Part shown: positions 1 to 6,263 of the stretch, piece by piece
How the letters are laid out: every line of letters begins with the position of its first letter
Numbering within the stretch: position 1 is the stretch's first letter
Assembly (NCBI GenBank): GCA_034660015.1
Contig: JAYEII010000056.1
Location: forward strand, 1 to 10,350
Origin: QEXZ01 sp034660015
Lineage (GTDB): Archaea > Halobacteriota > Syntropharchaeia > Alkanophagales > Methanospirareceae
Direction of reading: 5' to 3'
DNA: 10,350 nt
Notes under the pieces: model-generated
Databases searched by the model: none
Seen by the model: the letters and a program-made list of their open reading frames with translations, nothing else
Told to the model about the DNA's origin: nothing
Translations under genes and position numbers: made by a program

Positions 1-133
1 AATGATGAGGCTATGTTGATATCGTGTGGATTGTGGAATTATCATTTGAAGTGTTGTTGAACCGGAAGTGAGGACCGGAATAGGAGTACCTCTTTCTTTC
101 GCAGGATATTATTTTGCAACAAGTCTAATAAAT
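1..133. other. Unassigned stretch at left edge
   Basis: I see no convincing gene here. On the plus strand one frame is open from the edge to a stop at 58-60 (19 codons), too short to call as the end of a gene. A near-tandem pair of 13-base units beginning ACCGGAA lies at 61-73 and 74-86; it is purine-rich and of unknown meaning. The right part (about 105-150) is AT-rich. If the 134-379 frame is not a gene, the whole of 1-425 is intergenic and holds nothing else I can support. Confidence 0.4.
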
Positions 134-379
134 TTAACAAAAAAATGTGAAGACATTTGAATCAATCTCAATGCTATGCACTTCCTCCAATCCAGTGTTC
201 CTCTCTCTTCTTTTGTCTGATGCGCTGTGCCAATTCGCCAGTTCTTCTTTTGATAATGGTGTCGGTGATACCATTTCTTTATTTTCATAGATTGCAGTTG
301 CCAAACCTCTGAATATACCTGCGTTTTCCGAGTTTGGATTATGTTCTATCGTTGTCTTTGCGTATATCTCTCCTTCCAT
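134..379 (-). CDS. Small hypothetical protein, 81 aa, doubtful
   Basis: This reading frame begins 46 bases after the DrrB-like permease on the same strand, so it could be the last gene of the series. The product is hydrophilic and charged (Glu, Lys, Asn and Arg rich), has no signal peptide or membrane segment, and ends in a short hydrophobic tail (VFTFFC). I recognise no family. Against it: there is no Shine-Dalgarno-like sequence before the ATG at 379, whereas several upstream genes have one. The frame has no usable GTG or TTG between the upstream stop at 422-424 and that ATG. It may be a real accessory small protein, a decayed gene fragment, or a chance open frame. I infer nothing about its function. 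Confidence 0.3.
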   Translation of the reverse strand: MEGEIYAKTTIEHNPNSENAGIFRGLATAIYENKEMVSPTPLSKEELANWHSASDKRRERNTGLEEVHSIEIDSNVFTFFC

Positions 380-425
380 TATCGTTTGATTGCTTGGAAT
401 TGCCCCTTGTTCACCATTAGTTTAT

Positions 426-1199
426 TCAGTCCACCTCAACGCTTCTAAAAAAATAAGTGCTTAAACATATCATAAAGGCACAAAAACATGCCAAAACGAA
501 CAGGTCTAAGGTTAAAGAGAAATGTGCCACCCCAATAAGGGAATACCGCAGTCCATCAACACCGTATGTTAAAGGATTGATGTAGGTCAAATATTTTAGC
601 CAGAGCGGCAATCGCTCTAATGGAAATAATGCGGAGGATAAGATAAAAATAGGAAACGTGAAAACACTCACCACTAAATGGAACCCCTGCATGTCATTTA
701 TTATTGATGCGAATATCAGTCCTAAACAAACAAATGAAGTAGCAATTAGAATCATGCATATTACGGATGACAAAAATCCTAAAACTCCTGTTATCTTGAA
801 ACCTATCCCCATCGCGATTAACAATATTAAAATTCCTTGTAGTAGCGACGTCGTCATTCCACCCAGTGTTTTACCTAAGACAATAGAAACCCTGCTGACG
901 GGTGTAACCATTATTTCTTTCAAGAATCCAAATTGTCTATCCCAGATAACGGACAGCCCGCTCGTAATTGAATTGAAAAGTAAAACCATTCCAATAATGC
1001 CTGGTGCAAAAAAAGCTATATAATCGATTCCTGGTGGCAAGTCAGAGAATTTAAAAGCGGCGTTAAATCCCGTTCCTAAAAAGACAAGAAAAAAGAGCGG
1101 CATCGCCAAAGAACCAATGAGTCTGCTTCTTGCCCTGAAAAAACGCTTCATTTCCCTGAGCCAGATGGTATATATTGCAGTAAAATCGATTACTTTCAT
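426..1199 (-). CDS. ABC-2 type transporter permease, DrrB-like
   Basis: This is the membrane subunit of a DrrAB-type ABC exporter, 257 residues, a normal length for the ABC-2 permease family. After a basic amphipathic N-terminus (REMKRFFRARSR, about 16-27) about six hydrophobic segments follow: near 28-50, 60-82, 105-133, 137-166, 174-195 and 230-252. The segment after the fifth carries the family-typical PLERLPLWLKYLTYINPLTY stretch (about 194-213). The start ATG overlaps the ATPase stop as ATGA and is preceded by a strong GGGAGG at 6-base spacing, so the start is well supported and the two genes are translationally coupled. Family members export drugs, lipids or polysaccharides, or act in bacteriocin and antibiotic resistance; the substrate here is unknown. 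A role with the upstream chelatase genes is only suggested by position. Confidence 0.9.
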   Translation of the reverse strand: MKVIDFTAIYTIWLREMKRFFRARSRLIGSLAMPLFFLVFLGTGFNAAFKFSDLPPGIDYIAFFAPGIIGMVLLFNSITSGLSVIWDRQFGFLKEIMVTPVSRVSIVLGKTLGGMTTSLLQGILILLIAMGIGFKITGVLGFLSSVICMILIATSFVCLGLIFASIINDMQGFHLVVSVFTFPIFILSSALFPLERLPLWLKYLTYINPLTYGVDGLRYSLIGVAHFSLTLDLFVLACFCAFMICLSTYFFRSVEVD

Positions 1200-2203
1200 C
1201 TTTTTCCTCCCATTCTCATACTTACTTTTGCTTTCATTCTATTTTGCTCTTTTACACTTGCTTCTTGCTCCCTTATCGTTCTTCCAGTGAATGTAAGAAA
1301 AACATCCTCTAAGGTCGGTTTTCGCAAGCTAACGGAATGAACAAGAACCTCTTCTTCATGGGCAAGACGCATTATCCGCGGTATCGTTATTTCACCATTT
1401 TCCACACTCAAAAATAAAAAATCGTCATGCAATTTTATTCTTTTTATGAACTCAAACTTTGTTAACATATCTGAAAATTTACCACCATCAGAAACCTGTA
1501 AAGATATTACATCTTCACCAATAGCGTTTTTCAGGTTGTTTGACTTATCTAAGGCGATTATTTTGCCATTGTCAATGATTGCAACGCGATCGCAAAGATA
1601 ATCTGCCTCCTCCATATAGTGAGTGGTTAAAACAACAGTTACCTTTTGAGCTTTGTTCAGTCTTTTGATATATTCCCAAATGCGATGCCTTGTTTGAGCA
1701 TCCAAACCAAGCGTTGGCTCATCTAAAAAAAGAACCCTGGGATAGTGCATCAGTCCACGAGCAATTTCTAATCGGCGCTGCATTCCGCCGGAATAAAATT
1801 TAACGAAAGCTTTTGCTCTGTCGTTTAACTCAACCAAATCTAGGACTTCATTTATTCTCCTTTCTCGCTCCTCTTTGCTTAGACCATACATTCGGGCATG
1901 AAAATCCAGATTCTCTCTGCCTGTTAATTCCGTGTCTATACTGGGGTCTTGGAAAACAATGCCAATAGACCTTCTCACTGCATCCTGTTCTTTTAGAATA
2001 TTGTGGTGCCATACTTCTGCAAATCCCGATGTGGGCTTGAGTAAAGTAGCCAGCATTTTGATTATTGTCGTTTTACCCGCACCATTGGGACCAAGCAGTC
2101 CAAATATCTCTCCTCTTCTTATACCAAGGCTTACGTTATCCACTGCCTTAATCTTTCCATACTTTTTTGTCAGCTCTATGGTTTGAATTATGTGCTCGTT
2201 CAT
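1196..2203 (-). CDS. ABC-2 type transporter ATPase, DrrA-like
   Basis: This is the nucleotide-binding subunit that would power the downstream permease, 335 residues. All ABC motifs are intact: Walker A GPNGAGKTT at 38-46, Q-loop glutamine at 85 (IGIVFQDPSID), signature YSGGMQRR at 137-144, Walker B VLFLDEP at 157-163 with the D-loop GLD at 166-168, and the switch histidine in TTHYMEEAD at 195. The C-terminal extension of about 100 residues after the ATPase core, including RKPTLEDVFLTFTGR, is typical of the daunorubicin-resistance (DrrA) subfamily. The start at 2203 is bounded by an in-frame TGA two codons upstream. No Shine-Dalgarno sequence is evident before it, unlike the next gene. The 43-base gap to the FecE-like gene is the widest inside the series, so DrrAB may be a separate transcriptional module. 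Confidence 0.93.
   Translation of the reverse strand: MNEHIIQTIELTKKYGKIKAVDNVSLGIRRGEIFGLLGPNGAGKTTIIKMLATLLKPTSGFAEVWHHNILKEQDAVRRSIGIVFQDPSIDTELTGRENLDFHARMYGLSKEERERRINEVLDLVELNDRAKAFVKFYSGGMQRRLEIARGLMHYPRVLFLDEPTLGLDAQTRHRIWEYIKRLNKAQKVTVVLTTHYMEEADYLCDRVAIIDNGKIIALDKSNNLKNAIGEDVISLQVSDGGKFSDMLTKFEFIKRIKLHDDFLFLSVENGEITIPRIMRLAHEEEVLVHSVSLRKPTLEDVFLTFTGRTIREQEASVKEQNRMKAKVSMRMGGKR
1206..1211 (-). promoter_or_regulatory. Ribosome binding site of the ABC-2 permease gene
   Basis: Reading on the minus strand, GGGAGG is followed by AAAAAG and then the ATG at 1199. It matches the archaeal anti-Shine-Dalgarno core (complement of CCUCC) at good spacing. It lies inside the 3' end of the ATPase gene, supporting coupled translation and fixing the permease start. 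Confidence 0.7.
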
Positions 2204-2208
2204 TTTTC

Positions 2209-2239
2209 AAAAAACCCCGCATAAAATCTTGCACTTTAT
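2209..2239 (-). promoter_or_regulatory. Possible weak hairpin and T-run in the spacer
   Basis: Between the FecE-like and DrrA-like genes the minus strand reads ATAAAGT, loop GCAAG, ATTTTAT (2239 to 2221), an AT-rich 7-base-pair stem with one G-T pair, then GCGGGG and six T (2214-2209). It could cause partial termination or attenuation between the importer and exporter modules. The stem is weak and the T-run does not directly follow it, so this may be chance. I see no clear TATA-like box at a sensible distance from the DrrA start. Confidence 0.2.
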
Positions 2240-2246
2240 CTATCAC

Positions 2247-3047
2247 TCAATTTCTTTCAGTATTTTCATCTCCATATTGTCTTACTGGTCTTATTGGCAC
2301 GATATACGGCCTTTCATCGTGATTGTTCACTTTCACTTCAACACCGTAAACATGTTTTATATTATCAGGGGTTAGCACTGAAGCAGGATTTCCAGCGGCA
2401 AAAATCTTACCGCCGTTCATCATTATTATCCTATCTGCGTATCTCGAAGCTAAATTCAGGTCGTGGATAGCCATAATCGCCGAGATTTGCTTTTCTCTCA
2501 CGATGTTTTTTATGATGTCCATTACTTCAAGCTGGTGTCGGATGTCGAGGTTGGAGGTAGGCTCATCGAGTAAAAGGACATTAGGTTCCTGAGTGAGTGC
2601 GCGTGCAATAAACACTTTCTGCTGCTGACCGCCGCTGAGTTCGTTAATGTCACGCATGGCGAGGTCTTCGATATTCAGCATTTGCAGCATCTCTAAAGCC
2701 ATTTCAGTATCTTTTTCGCTACTTTGCCAGCCAATATGGGGTCGTCTGCCCATGAGAACGGTATCGAAGACCGTAGCAGGAAAGATTTGAGAAGTACTTT
2801 GCGGGATATACCCCATTTTTCTGGCGAGTTCCATTAGATGCATCTTTTTTATATCCAGCCCATCCAGCAGTATGATTCCACGCTGAGGCTTTAAAATCCT
2901 GTCTATACACCGCAGCAGAGTGGATTTCCCTGCTCCATTTGGACCCACCACACCTAACATCTCAGATGCGGCAAGCTCTATGGATACATCCTTGAGTACC
3001 TGCACACTTCCATAGCTGAACTCAACATCTTTTACTTTTAGTTTCAT
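2247..3047 (-). CDS. FecE/BtuD-family ABC importer ATPase
   Basis: This is the ATPase of a type II (BtuCD-like) importer for iron-siderophore, haem or cobalamin, 266 residues, the usual length. Motifs are complete: Walker A GPNGAGKST at 35-43, Q-loop at 83 (GYIPQ), VLMGRRPHIGW at 97-107 as typical of FecE/BtuD proteins, signature LSGGQQQ at 137-143, Walker B VLLLDEP at 157-163, D-loop NLD at 166-168 and switch histidine in IHD at 195. The remaining C-terminal part carries the GNPASVLTPDNIKHVYGVEV region common in this family. It starts one base after the permease stop, and GGAGGGAG (3058-3065) about 12 bases upstream can serve as a ribosome binding site. The pairing with the FecCD permease is certain from order and family; the substrate cannot be told from the ATPase. 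Confidence 0.94.
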   Translation of the reverse strand: MKLKVKDVEFSYGSVQVLKDVSIELAASEMLGVVGPNGAGKSTLLRCIDRILKPQRGIILLDGLDIKKMHLMELARKMGYIPQSTSQIFPATVFDTVLMGRRPHIGWQSSEKDTEMALEMLQMLNIEDLAMRDINELSGGQQQKVFIARALTQEPNVLLLDEPTSNLDIRHQLEVMDIIKNIVREKQISAIMAIHDLNLASRYADRIIMMNGGKIFAAGNPASVLTPDNIKHVYGVEVKVNNHDERPYIVPIRPVRQYGDENTERN

Positions 3048-3048
3048 T

Positions 3049-4143
3049 TTACCAATACTCCCTCCTTTTTCTCATTATCAAGTAAAGGAATAAAGGACCC
3101 CCCATGAAGGCAGTGATCACACCTACCGGGAGGAGTACAGGTGCAATGATTGTTCTTGCAATGGTATCAGCACCAAGCAGAAGAGCGGCACCAAAAAAAC
3201 CAGAAGCAGGGATTAAAAACCTGTTATCACCTCCGATAACCATGCGGCACATGTGCGGGGCAACCAATCCGATAAATCCTATGGGTCCGGTGAAGCAAAT
3301 AATGCCCGCAGACATCAAAGAAGCAATAACCAATATAAGGACTCTGCTTCGCTCGACATTTACGCCCAGGCTTTTTGCAGTTTCATCTCCTGCACCCATT
3401 ACGTTGACGTCCCACGACTTCCACAGGAGCAGGGGAACACAGCATGCAAGTACGATAGATACAGAGGGGATAGTATCCCATGACGCTTTTCCAAGACTGC
3501 CAACCATCCAGAAATATGCTGCTTTTACCGCTTCTGCTTCAGAAAAGTACATTAATAACGTCGTCGCTGCGTTAAAGATATATAACATCGCGATACCAGC
3601 GAGAATCATCGTTTCAGGCGTAGCTCTTTTGTAGCGTGTCAAACCTAAGATAACAAATGTGGGAATGAGAGAAAAGACAAATGCATTTCCTATGATGAGA
3701 TACTTACCAGTCTCACCAGCGATAATACCTGCACCGAGAAGGATGGCAAGAGCCGCACCAAATCCCGCGCCTGACGCGATTCCCAGCGTAAAGGGGCTTG
3801 CAAGTGGGTTTCTTAAAATGCCTTGCATCATCGTGCCTGCAATCGCGAGCCCTATTCCTGCTAAAACGCCCATCAAGATTCGTGGTAGTCTCAAGTTCCA
3901 GACGACAATCTCTTTTGTCGTTTCGACATTTTTAAATAGACCATGCCATATTATTGAATATACCTCTGTAACTGTGATGGGATAAGAGCCAAGCGTTGCT
4001 GCTATGCCTGCAATAATAAAAATCAAGATGAGGGAAAAGAGAATAAATAAGATTTTCCTTCCAATAAATTTTTTGTATTCCGCTTTTATTTCCGCTACTT
4101 TTTCCGTTCCTGACATGGTTTCAGTGCTTGATGTCATTTTCAC
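3049..4143 (-). CDS. FecCD/BtuC-family ABC importer permease
   Basis: This polytopic membrane subunit of a cobalamin, haem or siderophore importer has 364 residues. An unusually long polar N-terminus (about 1-28) precedes the first membrane segment (about 31-51). The family hallmark follows: RLPR (85-88), then MMQGILRNPLASPFTLG (105-121) and a GAGFGA turn, and near the C-terminus GPIGFIGLVAPHMCR (about 283-298) with a nearby GADTIAR. About ten membrane segments can be read, as in BtuC. The gene overlaps the chelatase fusion by 4 bases (GTGA), which strongly suggests coupling. The start is ambiguous: GTG at 4143 sits inside a GGGGTGA, while ATG codons at 4137 and 4116 are alternatives. No periplasmic or lipoprotein binding subunit is in the window, so the importer must borrow one or have it encoded elsewhere. 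Confidence 0.93.
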   Translation of the reverse strand: MKMTSSTETMSGTEKVAEIKAEYKKFIGRKILFILFSLILIFIIAGIAATLGSYPITVTEVYSIIWHGLFKNVETTKEIVVWNLRLPRILMGVLAGIGLAIAGTMMQGILRNPLASPFTLGIASGAGFGAALAILLGAGIIAGETGKYLIIGNAFVFSLIPTFVILGLTRYKRATPETMILAGIAMLYIFNAATTLLMYFSEAEAVKAAYFWMVGSLGKASWDTIPSVSIVLACCVPLLLWKSWDVNVMGAGDETAKSLGVNVERSRVLILVIASLMSAGIICFTGPIGFIGLVAPHMCRMVIGGDNRFLIPASGFFGAALLLGADTIARTIIAPVLLPVGVITAFMGGPLFLYLIMRKRREYW

Positions 4144-6257
4144 CCCAAAACACTCTGCAAATCATTCGATAAGCTTCGCTCTCGCTCCTGAATAACAATA
4201 TCCTGCACTGCCTGCGATGTTAAATCACCGATGGGATAATATTTACCTCCAGAATAGCTTGCTATCTCTCTGCAATATCCAAGCTGCATTTGTATAAACG
4301 ATTTGCTAACTACCTCAGTATCAATCACAATCATATTTATACCCTTAGCGCGTGCCTGCTCAGCGAGCGCTAACAGTTCCTTTTCAATCTCTTTATTTCC
4401 TGATCCCGATGAAACATTTGCACGACCGTCAGAAATTAATAGCAGAACAGGTATCACTCCTTCATCCTTCTGCTTCTCATTCAGCAGAAGATTCAATCCC
4501 TTTTCTAGACCTGCGGCTAATGGTGTTCTTCCTCCTGTTGGTAGTTCCTTCAATCCTTTGTATGCTAAATCTATGCTTGAACATAGAGGAAGCAGGGTAT
4601 CTGCCTGGTTACCTCTAAACGCAACCAGTCCAACCTTGTCTCTCTGTTGATACGAATCCAATAGCAAAGAGAGAACCGCACCTTTTGCACTCTCCATTCT
4701 TCGATTCGCACCCATTGACCCTGATGCATCCACAACGAACATCGTTGCTGTTGATATTTTTCCTACTCGAATCTTCTCTCGAATATCCTTGGTTTTTATA
4801 ACCATTGCTAAATCAGAGTTAGAATCAACCCTCCTCTCTTTCTGGTAAGGTGCGGCTGTGCGTATCGTAGCATCAAGTGCAACGTCCTTTATTTCTCCTT
4901 TCGGGAATCCATGCCGCACATACTTCCCGTTATTGCGAAGAGAGAGTGTGGGAATCCTTCTTCCGGAAATCTTCCTGCGATATGTTTTATCTTTCTTCTG
5001 TTTTTGCCTTACTGCTCTTGTATCAATCGGGTCGCCGATATTAAAAACAGATTCTTTTTGTGGTTCTTTTACATCGTCATTGTCATCTTCACTCTTTGGA
5101 TTCTCGTCGAGTTGCTCATTTTTATGCTTGTGCTCACTATCTCCCTCCTTTTCTCTTTTCTCTTCCTCTTCTTTCCTTTGCTGTTGTTTATTCTCTTCTT
5201 TCTCCTCTTCATGTTGCTTTTTTTTGTCGGACATCATGTCATCGAGTTTTTCCGTATCCAAACTCGGCGGTTCAAACGGTTTCCTGCGCATTCTGTGTGG
5301 CAGTGCTAATTCCATCGCCTCTTTTATGTCCTCAAAAGTGACTTTTTTTCTGCCATCAAGTGCAGCAATCGTTTTTGCAGTTCTGTCTATAACGATTTCA
5401 GCTCTATGAGTCCTTACGCCGAGTTTAATGCACGTATCTGCGGTTATTTTCAGCAAACCATCGGCGATCTCCACCTCATTAACTATTTTTTTCGCTTGCT
5501 CGATTTTCTCTCGCAACTCTTTCTGATTTCCCTCGAACCTTGCCCTGAACTCTTCCGGGTTCCTTTCAAAACTCCCCACAAGCTTCACTATTTCTACTCT
5601 TTTATCTGCGTCATCTATACTTTCTACACTTGCTTGCAGACCAAATCTATCTAGGAGTTGAGGTCTGAGCTCACCTTCCTCCGGGTTCATTGTTCCAACC
5701 AGAATGAATTTAGAGGGATGAGAAACCGAGACACCTTCTCGCTCAACCACGTTTATTGACATCGCAGCCGAATCTAAAATGACATCGGCAACGTGGTCAT
5801 CTAAAAGATTTACCTCGTCAATGTAGAGAATACCTCTATTTGCAGCAGCTAATATACCCGGCTCCAGCGCCTTTATTCCTTCTTTTATTGCCTTTTCAAC
5901 ATCTATTGAGCCCACGACACGGTCCTCGGTCGCACCGAGCGGAAGGTCTACGACCCACATTCTTCGCTTTATAGCATTCAGATTTTCTCCGTTCGTTTTC
6001 TTAGCGTAGCATAGGTCGCACATCTCGTGCTCGTCATAAGGATTGCAATTGAACGAACAGCCGTTAACAACTTCTATTTCAGGTAACAGTTCTGCAAGAG
6101 CGCGAACGGCAGTGGACTTTGCAGTTCCTTTCTCTCCACGAATAAGCACTCCTCCTATACGTGGGTTAATGGCATTCAAAATAAGCGATTTCTTCATCTT
6201 CTCCTGCCCTACAATTGCCGTGAAAGGTAATATCTCTCTTCTAATGTGGTGTGTCAT
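4140..6257 (-). CDS. Fused AAA+ and VWA chelatase subunit (ChlI-ChlD type)
   Basis: This is the ATP-driven motor of a magnesium- or cobalt-chelatase-type complex, with the I and D subunits in one chain of 705 residues. The N-terminal AAA+ domain has Walker A GEKGTAKST at 41-49, Walker B in ILYIDEVNLL near 145, and the sensor and arginine-finger region VGTMNPEEGELRPQLLDRFG near 190-210. Four cysteines, C67, C71, C80 and C83 (CX3CX8CX2C), lie after Walker A. A helical lid runs to about 335. A highly charged Glu/Lys/Gln linker spans about 344-402. The C-terminal von Willebrand A domain has a full MIDAS set: DASGS near 510, the threonine of GGRTPL near 575 and the aspartate of ISDGRAN near 610. 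The start is 6 bases after the CobN-like stop, with GGGGTGA upstream. Family members drive metal insertion by the H/N-type subunit, which is the adjacent gene. Which metal is inserted is not shown. Confidence 0.93.
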   Translation of the reverse strand: MTHHIRREILPFTAIVGQEKMKKSLILNAINPRIGGVLIRGEKGTAKSTAVRALAELLPEIEVVNGCSFNCNPYDEHEMCDLCYAKKTNGENLNAIKRRMWVVDLPLGATEDRVVGSIDVEKAIKEGIKALEPGILAAANRGILYIDEVNLLDDHVADVILDSAAMSINVVEREGVSVSHPSKFILVGTMNPEEGELRPQLLDRFGLQASVESIDDADKRVEIVKLVGSFERNPEEFRARFEGNQKELREKIEQAKKIVNEVEIADGLLKITADTCIKLGVRTHRAEIVIDRTAKTIAALDGRKKVTFEDIKEAMELALPHRMRRKPFEPPSLDTEKLDDMMSDKKKQHEEEKEENKQQQRKEEEEKREKEGDSEHKHKNEQLDENPKSEDDNDDVKEPQKESVFNIGDPIDTRAVRQKQKKDKTYRRKISGRRIPTLSLRNNGKYVRHGFPKGEIKDVALDATIRTAAPYQKERRVDSNSDLAMVIKTKDIREKIRVGKISTATMFVVDASGSMGANRRMESAKGAVLSLLLDSYQQRDKVGLVAFRGNQADTLLPLCSSIDLAYKGLKELPTGGRTPLAAGLEKGLNLLLNEKQKDEGVIPVLLLISDGRANVSSGSGNKEIEKELLALAEQARAKGINMIVIDTEVVSKSFIQMQLGYCREIASYSGGKYYPIGDLTSQAVQDIVIQERERSLSNDLQSVLG

Positions 6258-6263
6258 AGTTTC

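Noticed and set aside
2..8. ATGATGA resembling a C box of an archaeal C/D box sRNA
   Set aside because: No CTGA D box at a suitable distance and no clear internal C'/D' pair; a seven-base match is expected by chance.
61..86. Two adjacent 13-base units beginning ACCGGAA
   Set aside because: Only two imperfect copies; too little to call a repeat array, CRISPR or operator.
3104..3634. Plus-strand frame of 176 codons opposite the FecCD permease
   Set aside because: The minus strand carries clear family motifs throughout; the plus frame has no recognisable features.
4858..5409. Long plus-strand frames (up to 183 codons) rich in Ser, Phe, Leu and Cys
   Set aside because: They are exact antisense shadows of the Glu/Lys-rich linker of the chelatase fusion; low complexity and no start signals.
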